Assembly: GCA_963969595.1 (NCBI GenBank)
Contig: OZ018414.1
Coordinates: forward strand, 15,669,660-15,733,659
DNA: 64,000 bases
Reading direction: 5' to 3'
From: Neckera pumila
Taxonomy: Eukaryota; Streptophyta; Bryopsida; Hypnales; Neckeraceae
Positions 46,951-57,700 of this stretch are shown here, piece by piece. Under the pieces are notes generated by a model, which searched no databases, was not told the DNA's origin, and worked only from the letters and a program-made list of their open reading frames with translations. The stretch's first letter is position 1; every line of letters starts with the position of its first letter. The position numbers were made by a program, and so were the translations under genes.

Positions 46951-47642
46951 CTACTGTGACGTCGGAGGATTAGGATCCACTGCCATCGCACCATCACTAA
47001 CATCAATTTTCCGGGCCTCTGGTGTCTTCGTCTTTCGCTTCGGTACAGTGACTGTCAAAGTCTCGTCGACAACCTCCGCTTTGATCTGCTCCACGTCTGA
47101 AGTCTCTGGTAGCTTGAACTTTCGCATGAAACTGCAGCTACTGCTCGGGGCCTGCTCTTGCGGTTGGGAAGTTGAAGCAGCGGCAGCGTCTCCCTCCTTG
47201 GCGACTTCTTCTTTGGGCTGGTTACTGTGACTGATGTAAAGAATTCGGTCGTCTTCAACCTGGATTTGCAAATCCTCCTTCTTCAATCCTGTATGTGGAT
47301 CATAAATTCGCCAAAGTTGGTCCATACTGCAAACAATTGCTTTCCATGCAAGCAGATGAGTCCAATTCAAAAAAGCTTAACCAAGTTGAATGCACAAGGT
47401 TTGGAGAGATAAGTACCTGGCAGACAAAGCGTGAAGATATGTGCCTCGGGGGTCTCAGCCCATTGCACTACACGAGCACTGGCGGTTGCAGCAGAGAGCT
47501 CCACCGGTGCGCAAGATTGCCTTTGCAATGGCACTTTGACGATGACTAAATCAATGAATAATGAAGGGCTGCCGAAGCCAAACGCCGGAGTCCTACGCCG
47601 GCCGCATCCTCGCCCAAACCACGGTGACAAAACAAGAGCCAT
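46951..47642 (-). CDS. Small heat-shock protein (HSP20/alpha-crystallin), two exons, 187 aa
   Basis: ATP-independent holdase chaperone that binds unfolding proteins. Exon 1 is 47642-47417 and exon 2 is 47288-46951; the 128-bp GT-AG intron has phase 1 and splits the Gly of LPG|LKKEDL. The N-terminus (MALVLSPWFG) has no targeting signal, so it is probably cytosolic. The alpha-crystallin domain spans about 58-158: VVQWAETPEAHIFTLCLPG, LKKEDLQIQVEDDRILYIS, FMRKFKLPE and ETLTVTVPK. KIDV at about 169-172 is in the place of the C-terminal I-x-I/V assembly motif. Residues 98-126, where class I proteins have the W/R-rich dimerisation loop, are an Ala/Ser/Gln/Pro-rich stretch. Many plant sHSP genes are intronless, so the intron is worth noting. 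Upstream lie TATAAATA and a perfect heat-shock element. Confidence 0.9.
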
Positions 47643-47760
47643 GATTGGAAAGCTTCAATTTCTCAATGGAAATCACAAGAAAGCTTCAATTTCTCAAGTT
47701 GCGTATGCAGTATAGAAGATTTGAAGATGTTAGATATGAACTTGTAAGAGCTCGGTGATC

Positions 47761-47768
47761 TATTTATA
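47761..47768 (-). promoter_or_regulatory. TATA box of the sHSP gene
   Basis: TATAAATA on the minus strand, about 120 bp upstream of the ATG. This implies a 5' leader near 90 nt. Confidence 0.65.
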
Positions 47769-47856
47769 CAGATGGGGAGAGGCCAGACGTGGATGCAAAG
47801 TCGAAATCTAGCACAACAGTAGAACACTCCCAAAAGATCTAGAAGAGACTGGAAAT

Positions 47857-47869
47857 GAATATTCTAGAA
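47857..47869 (-). promoter_or_regulatory. Heat-shock element (three perfect alternating units)
   Basis: GAATATTCTAGAA fits nGAAnnTTCnnGAAn exactly, the trimeric heat-shock factor site. It is about 90 bp upstream of the TATA box. Extra GAA/TTC units occur nearby in 'tctagaagagactggaaatg'. This predicts heat induction of the sHSP gene. Confidence 0.8.
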
Positions 47870-48000
47870 AGATCTAGAAGAGATTGGAAATGTTGAAATT
47901 TTTTTTCCTATATATTTTTTACAAAATAAAATGTCCAAGTATATGACTTCTGGAACATACTTTTTGACATAATGACTTCTAGACCTCTACAAACAAGGTT

Positions 48001-48202
48001 TTGCCGTATTTTTGGTTTTCAACAAAATACTAGTGACTTCTAAAACTTCTAAAATCAAAGCTTTGCTGTGTTTTTGGTTTCCACCAAAATACTAGTGACT
48101 TCTAAAACTTCTAAAATCAAAGCTTTGCCATATTTTTGGTTTCCACCAAAATACTAGTGACTTCTAAAACTTCTAAAATTGAAGCTTTGCCGTATTTTTG
48201 GA
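48001..48202 (+). repeat. 62-bp tandem repeat, 3.3 copies, upstream of the sHSP promoter
   Basis: Units start TTTGCCGTATTTTTGG near 48001, 48063, 48125 and 48187 (exact 62-bp spacing). They contain 'caaaatactagtgacttcta' and 'aaacttctaaaat'. A diverged half unit precedes them from about 47945. Confidence 0.85.
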
Positions 48203-48329
48203 GGCAAGTCTAACAAGGAACATAACCTTGTTAATACAAAACATGAGACTACTACACGTGTTAGTACAATGGTTAATACAAGCTAGATACGCACACACAA
48301 ATTAGTATACTTTGCTAATTCACACTAAT

Positions 48330-48960
48330 GCTCAAATTTGAATACGAGAGGCCCCCCTAAACGGCATTGCCAAGGTACAGAGGGGGGGGTCTCTAGGATT
48401 AGTACAAAATTCCAAACTTTCAACAAAAATACTCAAAAAACTATATATATGCAAAAGCAAGGCAAACTTTGAAGGGACACCCAATGTCCTTCAAAACAAG
48501 CTTGAAAAGTAGCAACAATAGAACTAAAATGCTCCCCAAAACACAAATTTGGCAACGTTGACACGCAATAGCCAAATGTCTAACTAAATGGACCCAAATT
48601 GTATTAAAAAGCTCAAAATGAATCAAAGGGGTGAAATGAGAGGAAAATGAGAGCCCTTAAATACTTTTCCAAGGGCCTCCCCCCTTCCCCTTCAATTCCT
48701 ACAAGATAATCTTATTGTTTAGGATTTTCATCTTAATTTTCAAGATTTTCACTTTCTACACTGGTTCTAAATTCTAAATTTTGGAGAACAACTCCAAATC
48801 ACAAATGGATTGCACCATTGACTTTAGAAGGCGATTTTTAGTTCAAAGGTCCTCCTATCCCTTAATTTGACATCAAAGACTCAATAAAACTTGGCGCTAA
48901 TTGAACACCAAAAAAAGGTAAAAATCCGGTTCTTGGAGTTTGACTTTTCTAAGAAAAATA
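48330..48960. repeat. Dispersed repeat, copy B (paralogous to 29500-30080)
   Basis: Parallel order of landmarks with the copy at 29.5 kb: 'aggattagtacaaa', a 'caagcttgaaaagta' block, 'aaaggggtgaaatgagagga', 'agcccttaaata', 'ttttggagaacaactccaaa', 'cattgactttagaagg' and 'aggtaaaaatccg'. No common ORF. Confidence 0.45.
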
Positions 48961-51900
48961 ACTAGCCTAGGTTCTATAGAAGGTATATAGGAGTAAGAAA
49001 AGACCCAACTTTGAATTCATTTCGATTCCGTGTACTCCCAAGATGCCGGTCAACTTCCCCGCATTCTTCAAATTTGGCATTTTCCAAGGAATCTCGTTGG
49101 TTTGGGCACCTTTGGCTATCGGAATGTCTTGAATCTTGTTGGAGCATCTTATTAGCATAAAAAAAATTAGTCTAATTTTTAATGAGATTTTACCACAATT
49201 TGGATAATTTCCAAGAATTTTCTATCATAGATTTTGGTGATTGACCGTCCGGAAGAGCATTTTTTGCAAGTCAAAAAATTTTGAATTTTTGTATGGAATC
49301 TCTCATGGAATTCCACAAAGAATTTGCAAATTCATATTTTTACTTTGCACAAAAGTCATAGGAGAATCAATTCTGTCTTCTCCTTTTAATTCAAGTAATT
49401 AGGGAATCTTCTTCGTAGGAGGAAATTTTGGCAAATCAATTTTGCTGTTGATCTCCAAATGTGATTTCCACTTTAGAATGACATGTTGCATCTTTAGATT
49501 CCTCCCAAGCATCCGTCTTGAGGTTGTAATTCCTGCAGGTTAACAATCGAGATTTATGTTATTTTGTCAATGAACATAATGGAAAAAGTAAAATCTATCT
49601 TTGGGAATGGATTTTTGACCTCAATGGTATTTCTCAAACCAATTTTAGTCCTAAGATGTCACCTATACCCTCGGTTTGGTAATTCTAACCCTATTCACTA
49701 AAAATCCTTTTTATTCGCGTAAAATCCCAATTTTGACTTGTTTACAAACAAAAATTGAGTTTAGTTGAGGAAAATATACATATAAAGGACCAAATGCTAT
49801 ATTGGCATGTAACATGTCTATTCTGGTCTTACATTCTTTTTAGACTTTTGATACTTAAAACTACATTCAAATTTGCAAAAATGAAAAAAAAAAAAATGAG
49901 TCTCGAGTGATGAATTGGGGGCTCACAGGGCCCTTCAGCGACAATCTTGGTTTCCAGTGTGTCTCAGCATTGATTGTTTCAAAAATTCAAGATCGCAGTT
50001 CTTCCTAGCTTGCTCAGTTGTTTTCTATGTTTTTTTGTGCTCTCAATCCACCTTCTTGGACTCCGCTTGCATTTATCACAGGAGCTTATCAACTTCTTTG
50101 AGTGTTTTTTCTTGTTTTTGCTATGCCTTCCTTGCTTTGTCTGTCTCTTACGGTCTTCTCTTTTTCCTACTATAGCATCCTATTTCATTGCTTTTGCTTC
50201 CATCACTACAATATAGTCATTTAAGGTCATGATGATCAATTTGGAGTAATTGATCAATGGTTATCCACCTAGCGTTTGTTTATGTGCAAGGCGTTGCACC
50301 TATAGCAATGGAAAAAAAATTTGGAGTATTAAGGCTGTTGATTCGTCTCCTTCTGATTTGGTATTATTGTCAGTCTCCACATTCGACTCCTCATCTGATT
50401 GCACAAGTATTGTGGCTCTGCAGCCTGTGTCTCTAGAATACATTTGTCTTGTTATTTTGGATTCTTATGATCTGCTTCATCATGGGCTTCATCATCATCT
50501 TCTTCTTCTTCTTTTTGATGACTTTTGTTGGTGTAAGTGCCTTCTTCAATCCTAATGACACCCACTTTGCAATTTCTTATTTTATGCACCATTATCTTTG
50601 TTTTGTATTGTCCATTTATTTTGACAAAATGCTACTTTGAATGGTTTGAAGATACTAACATCTAGTGGTTATAGTTTGTAGCTTGTGAAGCTAAATAATG
50701 TGATAATATCAAGGCCTTACAAAGTAGCCTTTTAGACCACTTCAAGTGTCACATGTGATCTGTGTTCATTTAGAAGTAATAGATGTCTATTTTGATGTGA
50801 GATTCCAAAACTTTTATTTTATAATGGTAATAAAGTGCAAGATCCAATTAGAAAATAAAAATGCAGTCATCCAACCATTTGGTTGCATTGCCATGCAGAA
50901 CTAAGGCTTACATCTAACAAAGTAATTTATAAGTTTTTTGTTTATTTTTGCAAATATAAAAATTTGGGATACACCAACTTGTTGCGTTCACATATGAGAG
51001 GATTGTTAGACGCTCCATCTCTATTATTTGGTATTGTTGTACAAATAGCTCTGTTGCCAAGGCATGCAAATACTAGAGTCCCCTCTTCCATTTTCTCTGC
51101 TAGTACTCCGCGTTCTAGATCTAAGATGGTAAATACCCATGGTGCTTATATGCTCTTTGCAAATTGTTTGCACATTCTCATACAATGAAGCCACACTACT
51201 TGGATTTAATCCCCTTCCTTGCCTCTCTTCTAAAGCTTGTGCAGATCTCAATGTGAGCTTCAAGTGATGATTTTGAAACCATCAAAGCCATCCGTATCCA
51301 GGGATGCGATCTTTAAAAGGCATCCAATACTCGGGTGGGTAACTTAACAAATTTTAAAAACAACGTGCGGCATTATATAGAGAGGGATTTATTCTTTTGA
51401 GGTAAATTTTATAATGCATTTACAAGTAATAAAGGGTACATGAAATTTCAAGAGATCATTATAAACAATATAGAGTGCTTTAAAATAGGTCATTTTTCCA
51501 AATTATATAATATAGAGACCTTTTTATTCAACCCCAAAAATTACTTGATAGCCCCCTATAAATTACCCCCTCGCCGCACGTGGGGTACCCAACATGCAAA
51601 GAGTGATCCACCCAAGGTCCAATATTCTTGTATGATCTCTACAACCTTGCTCCTCAATTCTGTGATTGAAATGGATGTGCATAATCTTGCATTTTGAATG
51701 TCCAATGAACAATTGTAGATTCTTTGTCTATAGTGAGAATCCCTTGCTTTACTTGTTTTCAGTTGCATTGTTTGTCCTTCATGTGGTCTCTAAGTGAAGA
51801 CTCTAGGATTCTAAAGTGCCTACTTATTGTGCCTGTCTTGCTGCCAACATTTACTGTAGCCACTACTTTGAATTAGAAGTTGATCCACGTTCTGGTGAAC

Positions 51901-53150
51901 CTAAGCAAATGCTTTTAGTCTACAGTTTTTAGCAATGTGATCACTACTGCATTGTTGTGCTCCAAAATTATGCTTAATCACCTCCCTTGTATTATTGTTT
52001 GAATCACCACTGCCGCCTTCTTGATTTGCACCTTTGTAGCCACCATTGTAACTGGCGATGCCCACAACAACCTCTTCGATCAACGTAAAGAATTTAGATT
52101 GCAAACCTCCTTGTCATCTATGAAAACTACTATGGCCCGCATGTTTTGCTGTAGGCTTGGATATTTTGAACTTTAGTTGATTTGATTGGGTTTCTTAGCT
52201 TCTATACTGCTCACAAAATAAAGACCATCCACCTCTTCTTTGAAGTCCATATACCTACAGTTTAGGTGCCTAAAATTCCAACAAGTTCTGGCTACTCTCA
52301 AAATATTGATTGGATTGCCCAATTGCAGCTGACATAGTCACAGATCTCTCACTAATTAAATCATAAAGCCTTGATCTTTTATTAAGTTAACTTAACTTCA
52401 TCAGGCTCAGGTCTTCATTAAGTTAACTACATCTCAAACTTAAGGTCAAACTGTAATATCGTACTGAAGTTGTGAATTCATATCTGCGTACCATAATCGC
52501 ACATTTTACGTGTATTTTCAGGCACTAAATCAATGTCATTGAAATGTTTATCAAAAGGGTATGGTTTATATGCTTTAATTATACGGATGCTTATACCACA
52601 TCCTTATAATTAAAGTACCTAATGAAAAGAGATTTAAGAAGGGATTATTCATCATTTTTGTGACAATTACAAATGATATACTAAGGAAGTCCGCTCTTAA
52701 AGTGACTTTTAAGAGATGATTGCATTTGGAGGGAGGCTAACTCCTTAAAACAATTTTTAGTAAATTTTTGTAGGAAAAAGAAAAGGAATTGGCATCTAAT
52801 CCAAGTCGTTTTATATTTTTTGGACCTTCATGGAATTAGTTACAAATTTTTGAAGTTGAAATGTAGTGGTCACTAGAAGTGACCACCTCGTGAAATGTAT
52901 ACTAATGTTATATTGAAGAAAATAAAATGTTCCTATATGTTAGTAGTCACTTTGAGAGCAAGGGTGCTTTTAGAACACCATACCTTATTGGTTGTGGCAT
53001 AGGTCATATGAGTGGAATAAAATAACAACATCTAAGGATAAAGTTCAGTCTTCTAACATTACATCCAATTCCATCTTCATGTACCAATGGGATACATTCT
53101 AGAAGAAATGTACACCACTGCTACATAAGGGAAGAATTCTTAAAGGGACG
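48961..53150. other. Intergenic region with a possible gag-like remnant
   Basis: No gene is recognised. On the minus strand around 51901-52104 a frame contains Gly/Asn-rich sequence followed by QQCSSDHIAKNCRLK, which resembles the end of a retroelement gag zinc knuckle (C..C....H.AK.C), but the first Cys pair is not intact. A small hairpin (ctttaattat / ataattaaag) lies at 52572-52613. The rest is AT-rich. Confidence 0.3.
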
Positions 53151-53415
53151 GGAATGGATATGTCTACCTCCGTAATAACTCCGTTCCCCGTCCACTCAGG
53201 CTCCCCTGCCCGCAGACACTCACTGCCCGACTCTCCCTCCCGGGCAGCGCCCCTCGGGCTGTCGGGCAGCAGGGATGGTCCAGGTCGAGGGGCGGAGTCC
53301 TGTGAAGCTTTTGTGAAGCTTCTGCGAAGCTTTTGTGTCTATGTTGTGTGTTGCGGGGATGGGCGTGCGCATCGGACGATGAAGCGCAGGAGCGTCGGGG
53401 GAGCTTGAGCGATCG

Positions 53416-53761
53416 GTAATGCGCATGTGAGTTCGATGCGAATCTGTAGAACCCGGCCTTGTTTATTTTGGGGATTGCATTGCGAATTCGTCATGGTTTG
53501 GAAGTTCTAGGGTTTGGAAGCTCTGCGCTAGATTTGGTGGTCCTGGTAGCTCCGTCAGCGGAGTTCGTGTGTCGGAGTGCTCAGTCTGGGAATGTTCGTT
53601 GTGCGATTTGTCGAGCTGCTGTAGAAGAGGCAGAACGAAGATGTTGCCTGTGTGGATGGGGATGTAGTAGTCAAATCCTAGTGATGATAGTGGTGCCCGT
53701 CGAAGTTGAGAGTTGAAACTCTTTCTTTGCTGAAGTGAGTGTCGTTTTTTAGGTTTTTCAG
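53416..53761 (+). other. Possible 5'-UTR intron of the SEC15 gene
   Basis: A GC-rich leader-like segment (53150-53415), containing three GAAGCTT repeats near 53305-53331, ends at a donor-like gatcg|GTAATG. A pyrimidine-rich stretch ends in TTTTTCAG just before 53762, 15 bases upstream of the SEC15 ATG. Both sites fit GT-AG rules, but no transcript evidence is available. Confidence 0.35.
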
Positions 53762-53776
53762 GATCGAGCTGTTGCG

Positions 53777-54781
53777 ATGAGTAAGGCAAAGAGAGCGGGG
53801 GCACTAGAGAATGGGGATGGGGGAGCTATGGGAGTGGATGACTCGGCATTGGCGTCAGCCATAAGCAACGGAGAAGACCTAGGTCCTTTTATCCGATCTG
53901 CATTTGAGATTGGCAAACCGGAGACGCTGGTTCACCAGCTCAAGGGCTTCGTGAAAAAGAAGGAGGTCGAAATTGAGGATCTTTGCAAGCTGCATTACAC
54001 GGAGTTTATTCGAGCAGTCGACGAATTGAGGTATGTGCTTGTCGATGCGGATGAGCTCAAATCGGGTCTTGCGGAGGAAAACAAGCAGCTGCAGGAGGTC
54101 GGGGATACTCTCTTGCGGATGCTAGATGCTCTGATACAGTCTCATGGCACGAAGAAAAATCTGATGCAGGCGATCGATTCGCTCAAAACATGCACTGCTG
54201 TGGTGGATCTGTGTATGAGGGTAAATGAGCACGTCATGAACGACAGTTACTATCCAGCACTCAAGGCCTTGGACATCATGGAGCGGGACTTTATGCCTGT
54301 GCTACCTGCTCGGGCTCTGCGGCTGCTTCTGGAACGACAGATCCCTGTCTGTAGAGCGCATATTGAAAGAAAGGTGAATAAGGAATTTAACGATTGGCTT
54401 GTCCATATCCGAAGTGCCTCTCGTGAAATAGGGCAACTTTCAATTGGACAAGCGTCATCAGCTAGACAAAGGGAGGAAGAGCTTCGAAGACGGCAGCGGC
54501 AGGCAGAAGAGCAAAGTCGCTCGGGATCCAAAGAGCTGGTATACATGCTGGAAATGGAAGATTTGGACGAAGATGATTCTCAGCTGAAATTCGACCTCAC
54601 CCCAGTCTACAGGGCATACCACATCAACACGTGCCTGGGCATGCAGGATCAGTTTAGGGAGTATTACTTTAAGAACAGGCAGCTACAGCTTGTTTGTCTT
54701 GTAGTGTGCAAAACACTGACATTGCAATTGGGCAGTCTAGAAGGGTTCAAATCCATTGTCACTGAAATGCAAATTTCTTAA
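53777..54781 (+). CDS. SEC15: Exocyst subunit SEC15, N-terminal part only
   Basis: SEC15 (EXOC6) links Rab GTPase on secretory vesicles to the exocyst, which tethers them at the plasma membrane. The ATG follows a clean leader. Residues from about 28 match plant SEC15 throughout: SAISNGEDLGPFIR, GKPETLVHQLK, LCKLHYTEFIRAVDELR, ERKVNKEFNDWLVHIR, QLSIGQASSARQREEELR and FDLTPVYRAYHI. The early coiled-coil region around 75-115 is included. Homology stops after NRQLQL (codon 305, base 54691); 29 unrelated codons then lead to TAA. Full plant SEC15 is roughly 790 residues, so more than half is missing. GTTTGT follows the last homologous codon in phase 0 and could be a donor, but no further SEC15 sequence occurs up to 64000. 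It is either a 5' fragment or a gene with an intron longer than 9 kb. Confidence 0.85.
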   Translation: MSKAKRAGALENGDGGAMGVDDSALASAISNGEDLGPFIRSAFEIGKPETLVHQLKGFVKKKEVEIEDLCKLHYTEFIRAVDELRYVLVDADELKSGLAEENKQLQEVGDTLLRMLDALIQSHGTKKNLMQAIDSLKTCTAVVDLCMRVNEHVMNDSYYPALKALDIMERDFMPVLPARALRLLLERQIPVCRAHIERKVNKEFNDWLVHIRSASREIGQLSIGQASSARQREEELRRRQRQAEEQSRSGSKELVYMLEMEDLDEDDSQLKFDLTPVYRAYHINTCLGMQDQFREYYFKNRQLQLVCLVVCKTLTLQLGSLEGFKSIVTEMQIS

Positions 54782-57700
54782 ATACCACTTCTCAAAAGAT
54801 GTAGAAAACTTCTGCCTTTGAAAGGATGTACCAATTTTACTGAATTTTATTGAATTCTATTGTTAAATTCTATGGACTTCTACTATTCCAAGTCTTGAAT
54901 TATGTTGTTCAAGTCTATTGTATTATAGTATGTATGAATTCTACTATATCAAAGTATGTATTGATTGTATTGAATTGTAATACAACAATTTTTTTTGGCT
55001 TTGAAGAAAAAATTCGCCATTAAACAATCTTTTGTTTTGTCACTTAGCAATTCCGCCATGTGCAATACAAAGAAATAGCTTTCACTCTTGCATAGAGTTT
55101 TCCACCACGTAGCAACTTTCAGTGTACCACCCAAAAAAAAATAATCCACAATTCTACATTTGAAATTCAAAATTATCTCCCTATTTCCATCAACAAAAGT
55201 ATAGGTCGCGGAGATAGTTCTTCCTAGGGCACGGTCATAGCCTCTCGGCAAATTATGCCAAATAGGTTCTGGGATCACTGGTGATATGTGCTAATGTGAT
55301 ATTTTCTATCTGATATGTAGATGAATGTTGAAATTTGGAGTACCACTATAATAAATAAACATTTTTTATTGCCACTTTGGCACCATGGCTTTTGTTTTGG
55401 GCAAAATTTTGCCAGATTTGTCAGATCTGTGACCTTTGCGGCTTTATTCCTCCAAAAGCTGACCTCTGCTGTGAGGCCAACAGGGGGGACATTAGTCCAA
55501 AAAAGAAGCCCTATTTGGCACTTCATAAAAAAATAAGAAAAACAACAACCTAAAGAGCACTTCTCAATGGTCACTTCACACTTTAGTTTGGTGGTTACTT
55601 TTCTTCCAATAAAAAAAAATAATATATACAATTTTTTGTTTTCTTTGAAAAGGTGGATCACGTTAAAAAGATTTGGACAATAAAATTTTGAAATTTTGTA
55701 TTTATGCAATTGAAAGTCTTTAAGGATGTAATGGTCTAATCTCTTTGGTTTATAGGAGTGAACAATTGTTGAATTTTCTTGGCTTGGTCCTATTTGGAAG
55801 TCGTAGCTTTTAGAGCATCATACCATTAATAATGCACATGGCAAAATGAAGTACAAAAAACATCATCAGTATTAGTATTAGAATTTTCTTTCTCTTCAAG
55901 AGTAGCAACCTGCTATTATAAATGCAAAAAGAAAGGGAAAAAAAAAGACAAAAATTAGTTGGGGTCCTAGACAAGCCTAGGAAAACAATATTATTAACTT
56001 TTGATTGATGTGGATTGTAGAATTAAAACTTAAGAATACTATATTTGAAAATGCAATAAAAATAACGGAAAATAGACATATGCACAGATAGCAAATTTTT
56101 TTTAAATGGCGCCATTCCATAACTTTGGCACTTTTATAGTTCAAAATGGCTTTACTGAAATCTACATCTATCCTAGACGTTTAAAATGGCACGCTGTCAA
56201 AATGGCACACGGAATTCTGCCATTTTAACGAAATTCTCCATATAGTTAAATTTTGAATCTAAACAACGGACTATTAGAAACAAGTTAAATACACAATTAT
56301 AGAAGTGAGAACAAATCATATTCAATAAATAGGTAAAAAATAGTACAAATGGATTCCCTAAATCTTTGTACTTTTGCATTATTTTTTTAAAATTTTAGGC
56401 TTGTTTAGATGTGGCCTCTATAATTTTGTCTTTTTGTATACTTCTAATAGGGTCTGTATTGGTCATTAAGAGTTTAAAATTTGAATATTTATGTGTCAAT
56501 TTTACTTTATTTTTGATGTATTTCCTATGATAGTGCTCTCATGTTCAAATTCTATATCAGTCATTCAAAAGCTATTTTTTTTTCTTAATCTGCTTTTGCT
56601 ATTTGTGCTAAGGATGTTTTAGGAATGAATTTAAGGACGTTCTCAGACTTGATTCAATTCACGAATAGCAGACACTAGTACAATATGCAAACATACTTTC
56701 ATTTCATCCAGATTTTGTCAAAATTTGATTCAAGATTTTACGAACATCTATGTTCTGGACTTCTAACAATGCTCTTGATATTCCAATGTAAGATTTGTAG
56801 GGTTGTACAAGGAGGCAGCGTTGTGCTCAACCCAATGCAAAGTTGCCATCAACAATCTCAAACCAAATTTCTTGCACAATAATGTACTTTTAGAGTCAAA
56901 AATGGAGGAGGCATGCTCCAATAAATCGTGAAAAAATAGATCCAAAAACTCTAAAATCAGTTGCAATAAAGATATGGTCAAGAGAATCCTTGAATGGAGT
57001 GCCAACTTCTGGGCTCTCCAAAAATCCACAAATTGTTAGCTTAAGGATTGAATTGATATGGCAAGGCCATGAAGAAGCATGGGTGTTTAATGGGTGCATT
57101 GAACCACTTATTTGAACCGCCGCTTAATACCTTGTTGTTGCAACTTGTTATTCCAACTCCATTGAGGACACCCTTAGTAGAACATATAATACTTTAAAAA
57201 ATAAGTTCTAACATGGATTTAATTCCTGAAGTCCTAAGAGTTATTTTTAATCAACTAATCACTCAAAAGTCAAAACTACCATTTCTATTGCAAGAAAAAA
57301 AAGTTGTTTTCTTTGCATATCAAACAATAAGATCTTATACTAGGCTACTATAACAGTGCGCAAAAGAAATTTCAAAAACTTTGGCCCTCATTTGATTGCA
57401 AGACATTTGCGTTTAAAGTGAAGAAAATAGAGTCTTTTGCACTTTGTAAGAATGTAAGGTTGTAGGATAAGACTTTGAATCTTCTAAACTTCAAATTTTG
57501 AACTCTAGATATTGAATTCAAAAAAATTTATGTTGAAGAATTAAATTGAAAGTTTAGAAAAAAACCAACTTGATTTTCATTTAATTCTTTAAATATTGTT
57601 AATTAAAAATAATTTCAAGCTAAAAAGAAAAACTAAATTGTTAATAGCTCTAAGATGAAATTAAAACATACTAATTTCAATGGTGAGATTTTTTTGGCAA

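Noticed and set aside
51901..52104. Retroelement gag gene
   Set aside because: Only a partial zinc-knuckle-like HIAKNC motif without the first Cys pair; no protease, integrase or reverse transcriptase nearby, so kept only as a weak remark.
53463..53804. 113-codon minus-strand frame overlapping the SEC15 start
   Set aside because: Lies antisense over the probable 5'-UTR intron and start codon; no homology.
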